A stretch of DNA of 64,000 nt from Imperialibacter sp040222385 (GCF_040222385.1 NZ_JAVKDF010000021.1:124001-188000), one strand, 5' to 3'. Positions 26,792 through 35,690 are shown, counted from the first letter of the stretch. A program made the numbers and translations. Notes: a model not told the origin generated them from the sequence alone.

Positions 26792-27754
26792 TTATTGACT
26801 TGGCGCTGCAACTACATCAGTGGACTTCCCCCATCGATGCAATTCGGTTTCACTCCAAAGACCAGGGAAGAATGTAACCATTTGAAAGCGTGGTGGCAAG
26901 TATTTTTGCCAGTTGGTGCCACCTGTGGCAGCAATTACGTCAGGTTCTCTTTGCAGGTATCTAGTGGCGGACTTAAAGTGCGAAAGCGGCCATTTTACGT
27001 TGGCCTCCTGATCTAATGCCCTCATTAGTTCAATAAGTTCCTCTTCCCCGTGCTTTTCGTACCGCTGCCGATATATATCCCAAATCGTCCGATGTTTTAT
27101 CTCTTCGCCAAATTGAATAAACTCACGGTGGTACTTGTCCTCAAACTGCCTCAGTGTCAGCGTCTTTTTGGAGGTGGCAAGCTCGGTGGCCCCCCGTTTC
27201 CAATACAGATTGTCGATCAGAAATTCCACTGAAGGTTCTCCGTGCGCACTTTCACGGTACGACTTATCTGTCAGGTTGATCAATGGTGTTGACCCGATTT
27301 CTATCAGTCGGTATTGGGCAGACTGAAAGCCGCTGGCAGGCAGCAGGGCCATTCTGAACTTCAGAAACTGCGAAGGCTCCATGCCGTCGATCATTACTTC
27401 AAAGGAATCCACCAGGTGTTTCCAGTAGCGAAGAATTCTTTTAACCCTCACCTTAAAAAGGTTGATGTCGTCAGCGTCGTCGAACGACAGCTGTTTCATT
27501 TCGTTTCTTATCAGCTGAAAATAGAGCTCCGTGATTTGGTGATAAAGGATAAATATCTTTTCGTCAGGAAAACCGGTTCTCGGCGTTTGCAGACTCAGCA
27601 GGGTATCGAGGTGAATATAGTCCCAGTAAGTAAGGTAATCAGCATGCAAAAGACCATCGAGATAGGATGACAAATCTTGCCCCATCGCCTCATACTTCTC
27701 CTCCAATTTTCTAATCTGAGACACGATCTTCTGATCTTTTTCCGAATTGCTCAT
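26792..27754 (-). CDS. tryptophan 2,3-dioxygenase
   Basis: A heme enzyme opening the indole ring of tryptophan to N-formylkynurenine. The 320-residue protein shows family features: LTYWDYIHLDTLLSLQTPRT, ILYHQITELYFQLIRNEMKQ, FQSAQYRLIEIGS, and TGGTNWQKYLPPRFQMVTFF near the C-terminus. The start is the ATG at 27754, just inside an in-frame TTG. It leads a three-gene operon and is divergent from the glutaryl-CoA dehydrogenase gene. Kynurenine breakdown can reach glutaryl-CoA, which makes a shared catabolic role likely. Other pathway genes are absent here. Confidence 0.9.
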   Translation of the reverse strand: MSNSEKDQKIVSQIRKLEEKYEAMGQDLSSYLDGLLHADYLTYWDYIHLDTLLSLQTPRTGFPDEKIFILYHQITELYFQLIRNEMKQLSFDDADDINLFKVRVKRILRYWKHLVDSFEVMIDGMEPSQFLKFRMALLPASGFQSAQYRLIEIGSTPLINLTDKSYRESAHGEPSVEFLIDNLYWKRGATELATSKKTLTLRQFEDKYHREFIQFGEEIKHRTIWDIYRQRYEKHGEEELIELMRALDQEANVKWPLSHFKSATRYLQREPDVIAATGGTNWQKYLPPRFQMVTFFPGLWSETELHRWGKSTDVVAAPSQ

Positions 27755-27821
27755 CAAACAAAGGAATTAATTGTTTTAGTTGTAAATTTGAACGTTTAAA
27801 GGGATTTAACCAAAAAATAGC

Positions 27822-29045
27822 ATGTCCGTAAATACATTAACCCCAGGCACCCAAGCCATTAAAAATCAAAAACAAGATCTATTCGAATCTCCCGACTTTT
27901 ATGAAATAGATGACCTGCTAACTGAGGAGCATCTACTGATCAGGAGTTCAGTGAGGGATTTTGTTAAGAAAGAAATCACTCCCTATATCGAACATTGGGC
28001 CGAAAATAACCATTTTCCTTATGAGATCGTTCGGAAATTCGGAGAAGTTGGCGCCTTTGGCCCCACCATTCCTGCTGAGTATGGCGGAGGTGGGCTGGAT
28101 TATATTTCGTATGGGCTGATCATGCAGGAGATAGAAAGAGGTGACTCGGGCATGCGCTCTACTGCCTCTGTGCAAGGCTCCCTGGTGATGTATCCCATTT
28201 ACAGTTATGGCAATGAGGAGCAAAAAATGAAGTATTTGCCCAAACTGGCGAGTGGAGAAATGCTCGGTTGTTTTGGTCTGACGGAACCTGATTTCGGCTC
28301 GAATCCGTCAGGCATGAAAACTAACTTCAAAGACATGGGCGACCACTACCTCCTCAACGGAGCCAAAATGTGGATCTCAAATGCCCCTAAAGCCGACATC
28401 GCTGTGGTGTGGGCCAAAAACGAAGCAGGTCGTATCCATGGTTTGGTGGTAGAGCGGGGCATGGAAGGCTTTTCCACGCCAGAAACTCACGGCAAATGGT
28501 CGCTGAGGGCCAGCTGCACCGGTGAGCTGGTGTTTGATAACGTAAAAGTACCCAAGGAAAACTTACTGCCCGGCAAAAGCGGTTTGGGCGCTCCCATGAA
28601 GTGCCTCGACAGCGCACGCTATGGCATTGCCTGGGGTGCGATTGGCGCAGCAATGGACTGCTACGATGCAGCCCGCCGGTACTCATTGGAGCGTATTCAG
28701 TTCGACAAACCCATCGGAAGCTTCCAGCTTATTCAGAAAAAACTGGCTGAAATGCTTACGGAAATCACAAAAGCACAACTGGTTAACTGGAAGCTCGGCA
28801 AAATGATGAACGAAGGCAAAGCCACCACACCACAGATTTCGATGGCCAAGAGAAACAGCGTGGCAACGGCGCTGGACATTGCCAGAGAAGCCCGGCAAAT
28901 CCATGGCGGCATGGGCATTACCGGCGAGTACCCTATGATGCGCCACATGATGAACCTGGAGTCGGTGTTGACTTATGAGGGTACGCACGACATTCACCTG
29001 TTGATCCTGGGAAATCATATCACAGGTATTGCTGCCTTCAAGTAA
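27822..29045 (+). CDS. acyl-CoA dehydrogenase, glutaryl-CoA dehydrogenase type
   Basis: An FAD enzyme that probably oxidises and decarboxylates glutaryl-CoA to crotonyl-CoA. The 407 residues carry the family cores RSTASVQGSLVMYPIYSYG, GCFGLTEPDFGSNPSGMKT, the substrate-side SARYGIAWGAIGAAMDCY and the catalytic Glu within ESVLTYEGTHDIHLL. The SVQGSLVM and ARYGIAWG segments point to the glutaryl-CoA branch rather than short-chain dehydrogenases. It is divergent from the tdo operon, with 67 bp between starts. TAAATTTG at 27783-27790 fits the Bacteroidota -7 element. A strong terminator follows. Confidence 0.93.
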   Translation: MSVNTLTPGTQAIKNQKQDLFESPDFYEIDDLLTEEHLLIRSSVRDFVKKEITPYIEHWAENNHFPYEIVRKFGEVGAFGPTIPAEYGGGGLDYISYGLIMQEIERGDSGMRSTASVQGSLVMYPIYSYGNEEQKMKYLPKLASGEMLGCFGLTEPDFGSNPSGMKTNFKDMGDHYLLNGAKMWISNAPKADIAVVWAKNEAGRIHGLVVERGMEGFSTPETHGKWSLRASCTGELVFDNVKVPKENLLPGKSGLGAPMKCLDSARYGIAWGAIGAAMDCYDAARRYSLERIQFDKPIGSFQLIQKKLAEMLTEITKAQLVNWKLGKMMNEGKATTPQISMAKRNSVATALDIAREARQIHGGMGITGEYPMMRHMMNLESVLTYEGTHDIHLLILGNHITGIAAFK

Positions 29046-29067
29046 CAGTCAGCCTGAGTGACTTTAC

Positions 29068-29103
29068 AAAAGGAGGTTCCTGGTGATGGAACCTCCTTTT
29101 TTA
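29068..29103 (+). terminator. terminator after acyl-CoA dehydrogenase gene
   Basis: Perfect 13-bp stem AAAAGGAGGTTCC / GGAACCTCCTTTT with a 7-nt loop, continuing into TTTTTT. Confidence 0.92.
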
Positions 29104-29303
29104 TTCCCGGGCACCGCTTGCTATGCTACTAAAATCATCATCAAACCGCTGTGCACAAACCAAAGTAACTACCCGATCAAGTTCTGTCTTTCGAGGTAAA
29201 ACAGGGGGATTTTTAGCAGAAATGAACTGCGTATTTCCTTCTTGATCAAATTTTCATTAACCTTTGCGCTCGCTTAGATAAACATTCAATTAACAGACGC
29301 TTT

Positions 29304-30086
29304 ATGAAGATTTCGATAATAGGTGGTGGCAACCTGGGCATGGCGATTGCCGAAGGGATAATTAAAAAAAACTACGCCAAAGCAGAAGACATTACTGTAA
29401 CCCGTCGAAACGTCCAGTTGCTGGATCAGTTGGCTGAGAAGGGCGTGAACATCAGCGCCGACAATGTGCAAGCCACCGAGTCGGCTGACATGGTGATTCT
29501 TGCCATCAAGCCCAAGCAAACCAAAGAGGTGTTGCAGCAAATAAAGTTTGCCGTAGAAAAGAAGGGACCTATCGTTGTGTCGGTAGTTACCGGTGTCCTT
29601 ATCCAGGACATGAAGGCTATCTTAGGAGCGCAGGCGTTGGTTTACAGGGCCATGCCCAATACCGCCATCGCCATTTGTGAGTCGATGACCTGCCTGGCCG
29701 GAGACGAAAGCAACAAAGACGCCTCGGAGGCAGTTCTGAAGCTTTTTTCGCAGCTTGGCTCTGCTATCTACATTCAGGAAGAGCTAATGAATGCATCTAC
29801 TATTCTTGGGGCTTGCGGCATTGCCTATGCGCTCAGGTTCATCAGGGCGGCGTCGCAGGGTGGTATCGAAATTGGTTTTAGTGCCAAAGTAGCACAGCTA
29901 ATCGCCACACAAACAGTAAAAGGAGCGGCGAGCCTATTGCTTGAAGGCGGGCGACACCCTGAATATGAGATTGACAAAGTAACTACCCCGCAGGGATGTA
30001 CTATTGCTGGCTTGAATGAAATGGAACATCAGGGCTTCAGTTCGGCGCTGATCAAAGGAATCATAACGTCGTACAACAAAATTTAA
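29304..30086 (+). CDS. proC: pyrroline-5-carboxylate reductase
   Basis: Last enzyme of proline synthesis, reducing pyrroline-5-carboxylate with NAD(P)H. The 260 residues begin with the Rossmann loop IIGGGNLGMAIAEGII, continue with LAIKPKQTKEVL and VYRAMPNTAIAICESMTCLA, and end with the C-terminal helical signature TVKGAASLLLEGGRHPEYEI, then TPQGCTIAGLNEME. Length is typical. The gene is monocistronic. A hairpin without a T-run follows it at 30096-30120. Confidence 0.94.
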   Translation: MKISIIGGGNLGMAIAEGIIKKNYAKAEDITVTRRNVQLLDQLAEKGVNISADNVQATESADMVILAIKPKQTKEVLQQIKFAVEKKGPIVVSVVTGVLIQDMKAILGAQALVYRAMPNTAIAICESMTCLAGDESNKDASEAVLKLFSQLGSAIYIQEELMNASTILGACGIAYALRFIRAASQGGIEIGFSAKVAQLIATQTVKGAASLLLEGGRHPEYEIDKVTTPQGCTIAGLNEMEHQGFSSALIKGIITSYNKI

Positions 30087-30095
30087 AGCCTGAGT

Positions 30096-30120
30096 GCCCA
30101 CATGCCGAACGGATGTGGGC
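30096..30120. other. hairpin between proC and DUF4920 gene
   Basis: Inverted repeat GCCCACAT / ATGTGGGC with a 9-nt loop sits between the convergent genes proC and the DUF4920 lipoprotein gene. It lacks a T-run, so it is only a possible terminator. Confidence 0.4.
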
Positions 30121-30129
30121 CATTCTCCC

Positions 30130-30612
30130 TTATCTCATCAATACCCCAACGGCCTCGAAGGATAATTCCTGAACGGGCTCAATGATAGCGGCGATTTCTT
30201 CGGCTGTCTTTCCGGCATCTTTGGCATAGTGTTGCAGTTCTTCAACAGGCGTCAGCGATTTCAATGCCACTCCTTCTATTACTACCTCCCTGCCTTTGGC
30301 GTCTTTTGGCACAAAGAAGCCATAGTCTTTGAATGTTACCCTCATGGTTTCGTTGTTGCCAAGATCCAGCTTCATCCAACATCCTTTTGCCTGGCACACC
30401 TCAACAATAGTCCCTCTCACTTTGGTGTAGGCTGAATCGCCAGCCATCGCTGTAAGTTCGGCTACCGGTGCGGCCTGATCGTCGGATATAGTGGCACCAA
30501 AGCTTTCGTAGACCGCCTCTTCAGCAACAACAGCTTGCTCATTTTTCACTTCCTTTTGCTGGCAGGCAGTCAGCAGCAATGCTGAAATACCTATATAGAA
30601 TAGTTTACGCAT
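30130..30612 (-). CDS. DUF4920 family lipoprotein
   Basis: A 160-residue exported lipoprotein: signal YIGISALLLTACQQ with lipobox LTAC. The body has the DUF4920 signature VRGTIVEVCQAKGCWMKLDL with two cysteines, followed by FKDYGFFVPKDAKGREVVIE. The OB-like beta barrel with the Cys pair suggests metal or ligand binding, but no reaction is known for the family. It is monocistronic and converges on proC. Confidence 0.85.
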   Translation of the reverse strand: MRKLFYIGISALLLTACQQKEVKNEQAVVAEEAVYESFGATISDDQAAPVAELTAMAGDSAYTKVRGTIVEVCQAKGCWMKLDLGNNETMRVTFKDYGFFVPKDAKGREVVIEGVALKSLTPVEELQHYAKDAGKTAEEIAAIIEPVQELSFEAVGVLMR

Positions 30613-30762
30613 GATTGTCTATTTTCGCATGAAGATACGAAACACCAGGCCAGGTTATCAACAAAATTGTTGTCGGATTGTGGAAAACTTCTGATTAACA
30701 ATCGTTTATGAAAGGTGAAGAATTGTTAATATTGAAATAGAAACCTACTTCCCCTAAGTTCA

Positions 30763-30873
30763 ATGAAAATTGGAAAGACCTGGAGCAAAGTCCTTTTAAT
30801 CGTTGAGGTAACATTGTTTTTCTCCCTCCTGGTGGTTATCGTCATCAACAAATTTTTCATCTCTATTTTTTGA
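30763..30873 (+). CDS. 36-residue single-pass membrane microprotein
   Basis: An open frame of 36 codons from ATG 30763 to TGA 30871-30873. It starts MKIGKTWSKV, then has one continuous hydrophobic helix (LLIVEVTLFFSLLVVIVI) and ends NKFFISIF. The basic N-terminus and single helix fit a small inner-membrane protein with N-in topology. It sits in an otherwise empty spacer between the DUF4920 gene and the histidinol phosphatase gene. No homologue is known to me. A 36-codon hydrophobic frame could still occur by chance in AT-rich DNA. Confidence 0.4.
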   Translation: MKIGKTWSKVLLIVEVTLFFSLLVVIVINKFFISIF

Positions 30874-30941
30874 GGTACGCATAACATTTCGTTCATCACA
30901 TTTTTTCTAAAAACGCCGCTTCTTTTTTGCAAATTGTGTAA

Positions 30942-31808
30942 ATGAAGGGTTGGACAAACTACCACAGCCATACGCACTACTGCGACGGCATAGGCACAGC
31001 AGAAGAGTATATCAGCCGGGCGGTTGGGCTTGGCATGATTTCTTATGGCATTTCATCGCACGCACCCACGCCATTTACCTGGCCGTGGACGATGAAAAAG
31101 GAGGCCATGTCCGACTATTTCACTGAGATACAAGACTGCAAAGCGAAATACCTTGGGATTATTGATGTATACAGCAGTCTTGAGGTTGACTTTATACCTG
31201 GAGTTGTATCGGTAAACAGCGACTGGATCATAGACGCCGACCTGGACTACAGCATAGGCTCGGTGCATTTTGTGGACTCGTTTGCCGATGGCACCCCCTG
31301 GGAAATAGACGGAGCATCACAGGTTTTTGACGAGGGACTGCAATCCATTTTTGGTGGTGATGCCAGGGCTGCTGTTCAAAGATATTTCGCCCTTACCAGA
31401 CAAATGATTGCAGAAGCCCCTCCTACCATCGTTGGGCACCTCGATAAAATCAAAATGCAGAATGCCAACGGGCTGCTTTTCAGCGAAAACGACAGGTGGT
31501 ATCAAAAGGAGATTGTTGAAACGCTGGAGGCAGTGAAAGAAAAAGGCCTGATGCTGGAAATCAACACCCGGGGTTTGTATAAAAAGAAAACTACAACGAG
31601 CTACCCCTCTCCTTGGGTTTTTCGCTACCTGAAGGACATGTCGATTCCCATCATGATGAACTCCGACAGCCATCACACACAAGAAATGACAGGATTTTTC
31701 AGCGAAACAGCCGAGCAGTTGATCAGTGCCGGCCTTACGCAAGTGATGGTACTTCTCAACAATGACTGGCAGGAAGGTCGCCTTACTGTCGACGGGATTG
31801 AGGTGTGA
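30942..31808 (+). CDS. PHP-type histidinol-phosphatase
   Basis: A 288-residue PHP-domain phosphoesterase, probably removing phosphate from histidinol phosphate (HisK type). Metal ligands are visible in order: NYHSHTHYCDGIGTAEEYI at the N-terminus, SSHAPTPF, SLEVDFIPG, GSVHF, VGHLDKIK and the final NSDSHHTQEM. It could act in histidine synthesis, although no other his gene is nearby. Length matches the family. Transcribed alone on the plus strand, 64 bp before the oxidase gene. Confidence 0.88.
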   Translation: MKGWTNYHSHTHYCDGIGTAEEYISRAVGLGMISYGISSHAPTPFTWPWTMKKEAMSDYFTEIQDCKAKYLGIIDVYSSLEVDFIPGVVSVNSDWIIDADLDYSIGSVHFVDSFADGTPWEIDGASQVFDEGLQSIFGGDARAAVQRYFALTRQMIAEAPPTIVGHLDKIKMQNANGLLFSENDRWYQKEIVETLEAVKEKGLMLEINTRGLYKKKTTTSYPSPWVFRYLKDMSIPIMMNSDSHHTQEMTGFFSETAEQLISAGLTQVMVLLNNDWQEGRLTVDGIEV

Positions 31809-31932
31809 TCAGTTGAGAATGTGCGCCTTTTGCATTAGATTGATGTGACGCTAGTTTGTTTTTTTAATAGCTATGCTGAACGCCCGAAGAGCAAATGGTT
31901 TGATGGGCATTTTGCATAACAACAACACACAC

Positions 31933-33204
31933 ATGAGCGAACCCATGGATGCCCTCAGCTGGCAAAAGAAGATTTACCTTGACGGTATGGCTGGTATTTT
32001 ACCGAAGGTACCTGTCGACTTCGCTAAACTTCAGAAGAAGGCCAAAAAGAACATGAGCAAAGAGGCCTGGGCCTATATTGCCGGTGGCGCAGGTCGGGAG
32101 ACTACGATGGCTGAAAACCTCTCAGGGTTCGAAAAATGGAAGATCGTTCCTCGTATGCTCAACGATGTATCACAAAGAGACACTTCTACTACCCTCTTTG
32201 GCCAAAAGCTTCCGCTACCTCTGCTACTCTCTCCAGTCGGCGTGCTTGAAATGGTGCATAAAAAGGCCGACCTGGCGGTGGGAAAGGCCGCCGCAAAAGC
32301 GGGCATTCCTTTTATTTTCTCCAATCAGGCATCGGTGCCTATGGAAAAAGTAGCGGCGACCATGGGAGGTAACCCAAGGTGGTTTCAGCTCTACTGGAGC
32401 AAATCGAATGAGCTGGTAGAAAGTCTGGTGAAACGAGCTGAGAATTGTGGCTGCACCGGAATTGTCGTCACGCTCGACACATCGATGCTGGGCTGGAGAA
32501 CCAGAGATCTTGACCTGGCCTTTCTCCCCTTCCTGAAAGGAAAGGGCATCGCTCAATACACCAGCGACCCTGTGTTTATGCGACTGCTGAGAGAAAAGGC
32601 TATTGGTGAGGAAACGCCAGTGGAGCGAAAAATAAGGCCTACCACCTTTCTTTCACTGATACAACTGCTCAACAACTACCCGGGCAGTTTCTTTAAAAAC
32701 GCCTTTTCGGGTGAGCCCCTGGCAGCGATCAGACAGTTTATTAACATCTATTCGAGGCCCTCGCTGACCTGGAAGGATCTTGAATTTCTCAGGAAAAGAA
32801 CCAAACTACCCATCCTGCTGAAGGGCATTCTTCATCCTGACGATGCCAAAATGGCTATGGAGCATGGCATGGACGGCATTATCTTATCCAACCACGGAGG
32901 CCGCCAGGTTGACGGCTCCGTCAGCACCATTGAGATGCTGCCAGAGGTAAAAAAAGCGGTTGGCAAAGATTTCCCGATTCTGCTGGACTCCGGTGTGCGT
33001 TCCGGGGCAGACATGATGAAGGCGCTGGCGCTGGGCGCTTCAGCCGTGTGCATTGCCAGGAGCTATGCGTTCGGACTGGCCATTGCAGGCGAGCAAGGAG
33101 TGTACGACGTAATACGAAACATGGCGGCAGATTTTGAGCTCAATATGGGATTGTCTGGGTGCAAGAATATTGAGGAAGTGAAAGCGCTGAAGCTGAGAGG
33201 ATAG
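31933..33204 (+). CDS. FMN-dependent alpha-hydroxy-acid oxidase
   Basis: A TIM-barrel flavoenzyme of the lactate/glycolate oxidase family; the closest match in pattern is lactate 2-monooxygenase. Landmarks are AWAYIAGGAGRETTMAENLS, FSNQASVPMEKVA, FQLYWSKSNE, VTLDTSMLGWRTRDLD, and the catalytic His segment ILSNHGGRQVDGSVSTIEML. The usual family start aligns with the ATG at 31933 (SEPMDALSWQKKIYLDG); an ATG at 31873 adds 20 residues. The product is 423 residues. It probably oxidises a 2-hydroxy acid with oxygen or feeds electrons elsewhere; the exact substrate is not readable. Confidence 0.88.
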   Translation: MSEPMDALSWQKKIYLDGMAGILPKVPVDFAKLQKKAKKNMSKEAWAYIAGGAGRETTMAENLSGFEKWKIVPRMLNDVSQRDTSTTLFGQKLPLPLLLSPVGVLEMVHKKADLAVGKAAAKAGIPFIFSNQASVPMEKVAATMGGNPRWFQLYWSKSNELVESLVKRAENCGCTGIVVTLDTSMLGWRTRDLDLAFLPFLKGKGIAQYTSDPVFMRLLREKAIGEETPVERKIRPTTFLSLIQLLNNYPGSFFKNAFSGEPLAAIRQFINIYSRPSLTWKDLEFLRKRTKLPILLKGILHPDDAKMAMEHGMDGIILSNHGGRQVDGSVSTIEMLPEVKKAVGKDFPILLDSGVRSGADMMKALALGASAVCIARSYAFGLAIAGEQGVYDVIRNMAADFELNMGLSGCKNIEEVKALKLRG

Positions 33205-33267
33205 CGCTTTTCACGTATCAAAACCCCAGCAGCAAATCTGAAAGAACAAATAGCAAGCGCCAAAAGG

Positions 33268-33282
33268 CAAATAAATCTCAAA
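33268..33282 (-). repeat. dispersed AT-rich intergenic motif, copy A
   Basis: TTTGAGATTTATTTG on the minus strand. The same core recurs at 35691-35702 and 57227-57241, each time in a spacer. In copies A and B it sits next to the GTCAAGG unit. Confidence 0.45.
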
Positions 33283-33334
33283 TTCGAATAAGAGAAATTC
33301 GAAACTTGGAGTTCTGCCTGATGTGCCTCCCCCA

Positions 33335-33354
33335 GGGCTGTCCCCTGACAGCCC
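33335..33354. repeat. intergenic hairpin GGGCTGTC-CCCT-GACAGCCC
   Basis: A perfect 8-bp stem with a 4-nt loop, downstream of the kinase gene at 33462 and next to the repeated unit at 33377. It contains the same TGTCCCC core as that unit in inverted form, and may be part of one mobile repeat. Confidence 0.5.
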
Positions 33355-33376
33355 AAACGCATCGCAAAAGACTTTC

Positions 33377-33410
33377 GTCAAGGTCTGTCGGGGGACAAAC
33401 CAGGGGTTGG
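33377..33410 (+). repeat. intergenic GTCAAGG repeat, copy 1
   Basis: A unit beginning GTCAAGGTCTGTC, then GGGGGAC, and ending GGGGTTGG. A second copy lies at 35614-35648 with the same ends. Each copy is downstream of a minus-strand signalling gene. Confidence 0.6.
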
Positions 33411-33461
33411 AGGTTGGTTTTTGACATTTCAACAGATGTCTGGCAACACCTCCCATCTCTT

Positions 33462-35414
33462 TCAGGCTTCCAGTGGAAATTCAAACGTGAAAATGGCTCC
33501 TTTACCCGGAGCTGTGTCAACGCTGAACTGCCCTCCGAACTTCTTCACCCGGTTTTCGATATTCTGCAAGCCAATGCCTCCTTTTCTTCGAGCTTCTTTG
33601 TAGTCAAACCCGATGCCGTCGTCCTCAGCAGTAAGAATTACGCTGTTCTCTGTTTTGTTCAGCTGCACGATGAATTCGCTGGCCTGCGCATGTTTGAGCA
33701 CATTGGCCAGCATTTCCTGGGTGATACGGTAGATACCTGTTTCCATTTCTACCGGCAGCCGTTCTTCCAGGTTAAAGTGCATCACTTTCATGGCCACACT
33801 GTCCGACTGATTAATCCTCGCTGCCAGGTCATCCATGGAGCTAACCAGCCCGTAGCGGGATACCTGACCGGTAGAGAGATTGTGAGAAATGCGCCTCACT
33901 TCGGTGACGGCTTCCTCCAGCATTTGGCTGGTTCTGACTGTCTCGTTTTCAGTGCTTTTTTGTTCTACGTCTTTTTTGACAGTGCTGCCAATGAAATTGA
34001 GTTTGATCGCCGACAGCATACTGCCCAGCCTGTCGTGAAGCTCCTCGGCAATGCGCATGCGCTCCTTTTCCTGCCCTTCTATCAGGGCATTGAGCGAGCT
34101 TACCTCCTGCTCTTTCAAAAGGGCATCTATGCGAACATTGCGCTCTGTTAACGCCTGCATACTTCTGAGGTGGCTGGCCTTTTGCCGCTGCGCAAAGAAG
34201 GCAGAGACTGCAATGGCCAGCGCCACTGCCAACACAATCCCCACCCGATAGGCGTTCTTTTCTGAGGTGGCCAGCAACACCTCCTGCTCCTGCGCCTTCT
34301 TTTCTGATGTAAGCTTCGCTATTTCCTTTTCCTTGAGCTCGGTTTCGTATTTGATGGTGAGTTCTCTTACTGTCTTTTGCTTTTCCGAGCTATACAAGGA
34401 GTCGGAGTAGTACTTTTCCCACGAGCGATTACTATATGCTTCCTTATATTGACCCAATCCGTGGTAAGTATTTGAAAGCAATTTGTATGAGTCTATTATA
34501 TAAGAAATAGCATTAATTTCAGTTGCTACCGATCGCATTATCTCAGCATAGTTTAGGGCAGCCTGATAATTTTTTCTATCATATTCAAGTCGGGACAATA
34601 AACTTAGATTGTGGCATCTATTAAGCTTGTCCTCGAACTCCTCAAATCCTTTTTCTGCTTTAAAAAAATAATATTCAGCTTTCTCAATATTTTTCATTCT
34701 CAGAAAAACCTGGCCAGTTGTAGACCAAAGACGAGGAAACATGTAGACGTCTCCGATTGATTTGTAACACTCAAATGACTTAGTGTAGAACAGAAGTGAA
34801 CTATCATATTGCAGTTTGACCAAAAAAAGGTTGCCAAAGTTGTAGTACATATCAGCCAAGCGGCTAGTGTCATTTGTATGTTCGAATATTGAAAGTGCCT
34901 TATGATAGTATTCCTCACACTTTTCAAATTCTTTGGTTTCGTAGTAATAATTTCCAATCCCGTAGAGAGCTAAAGCTTGATCAGTTTCGGACCCATATGT
35001 ATTTCGAATATCTAATGACCTAAGGTAGTACTCCATGGCTAGTTCTCTGTTACCCAGATATCTATGGATACTTCCGAGAAATAATAAATTTCTACTGACA
35101 CCAAGCGAGTCACCCTCCGCCTTATATAGTTGAATGGACTTTTGACCATATTCTATAGCCTTTGGATAATCTGCCTTTTGGTTATAGGCAGTACTCATTT
35201 GCTTATACAAGTGAGCAAGGCTATTGGTGCGACTGTTCTTAAGAAGTACTTCTTCGAAAGGGGCACCAAGAAGAATTGCTGAATCGGGATAATTCTTTGA
35301 AAGGCTAGAAATAACTTTAAGAAGACTATCTATATCGACATCAGATTGCCAAGCTTCGCAATGCAGACGTCCGAAAAAAAACAAAATTAGTAACAACCTT
35401 CTCCTCAAAGCCAT
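33462..35414 (-). CDS. TPR-domain sensor histidine kinase (paralogue 1)
   Basis: A 650-residue membrane kinase. N-terminal signal sequence (LLLILFFFGRLHC), then about 7 TPR units over residues 45-330 predicted to be periplasmic, e.g. ALALYGIGNYYYETKEFEKC. One membrane helix follows (VGIVLAVALAIAVSAFF), then a coiled coil. The NarL-class transmitter has the phosphorylated His at residue 460 in AEELHDRLGSML, and the HATPase with AEDDGIGFD and GGIGLQNIENRVKKFGG. The transmitter is over three quarters identical by eye to that of the kinase at 36366, while the TPR halves differ. It probably signals to the regulator at 35728. A 14-bp palindrome overlaps its start. Confidence 0.9.
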   Translation of the reverse strand: MALRRRLLLILFFFGRLHCEAWQSDVDIDSLLKVISSLSKNYPDSAILLGAPFEEVLLKNSRTNSLAHLYKQMSTAYNQKADYPKAIEYGQKSIQLYKAEGDSLGVSRNLLFLGSIHRYLGNRELAMEYYLRSLDIRNTYGSETDQALALYGIGNYYYETKEFEKCEEYYHKALSIFEHTNDTSRLADMYYNFGNLFLVKLQYDSSLLFYTKSFECYKSIGDVYMFPRLWSTTGQVFLRMKNIEKAEYYFFKAEKGFEEFEDKLNRCHNLSLLSRLEYDRKNYQAALNYAEIMRSVATEINAISYIIDSYKLLSNTYHGLGQYKEAYSNRSWEKYYSDSLYSSEKQKTVRELTIKYETELKEKEIAKLTSEKKAQEQEVLLATSEKNAYRVGIVLAVALAIAVSAFFAQRQKASHLRSMQALTERNVRIDALLKEQEVSSLNALIEGQEKERMRIAEELHDRLGSMLSAIKLNFIGSTVKKDVEQKSTENETVRTSQMLEEAVTEVRRISHNLSTGQVSRYGLVSSMDDLAARINQSDSVAMKVMHFNLEERLPVEMETGIYRITQEMLANVLKHAQASEFIVQLNKTENSVILTAEDDGIGFDYKEARRKGGIGLQNIENRVKKFGGQFSVDTAPGKGAIFTFEFPLEA

Positions 35415-35427
35415 AGAACCAGTTCTA
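35414..35427. promoter_or_regulatory. palindrome overlapping the start of kinase 1
   Basis: TAGAACCAGTTCTA: 6-bp arms around CA. It begins at the last base of the start codon and extends into the leader. It could be an operator or a structure masking the start. Confidence 0.35.
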
Positions 35428-35613
35428 GCATAAGGAAACGAAAAAAATCAATGTTTCACAACCCAATATAGGAGAGAAAAATCAAATTTGAATCCAAAAA
35501 ATATACATACCTCTATAAAAGACGAAAGTGACACTTTCCAATTCTAAAACTTAAGCTCTGAGCAATTTTCAAAAACTTCTTGAATGGCTTGCTAAGCGCC
35601 GAAGAAAAATTCA
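35428..35613. other. AT-rich spacer upstream of kinase 1
   Basis: Part of the 313-bp gap between the regulator gene and kinase 1. It is AT-rich, holds no open frame I would call, and may include the kinase 1 promoter. The remainder of the gap is the two repeats listed separately. Confidence 0.5.
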
Positions 35614-35648
35614 GTCAAGGTCTGTCAGGGGACCGGCCATGGGGTTGG
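35614..35648 (+). repeat. intergenic GTCAAGG repeat, copy 2
   Basis: GTCAAGGTCTGTC, AGGGGAC, then a 7-base divergent centre and GGGGTTGG. It matches copy 1 at 33377-33410 at both ends, 80 bp downstream of the response-regulator stop. Confidence 0.6.
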
Positions 35649-35690
35649 GGCTTCTTTTTTGAGCTTTCTCCTTTTGTGCATTGGTGTTTA

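Noticed and set aside
30726..30977. 83-codon minus-strand frame
   Set aside because: It overlaps the start of the histidinol phosphatase gene and the plus-strand microprotein, which has a more protein-like composition.
33306..34151. 281-codon plus-strand frame opposite kinase 1
   Set aside because: Its second half is antisense to the conserved kinase transmitter and its first half covers the repeat spacer.
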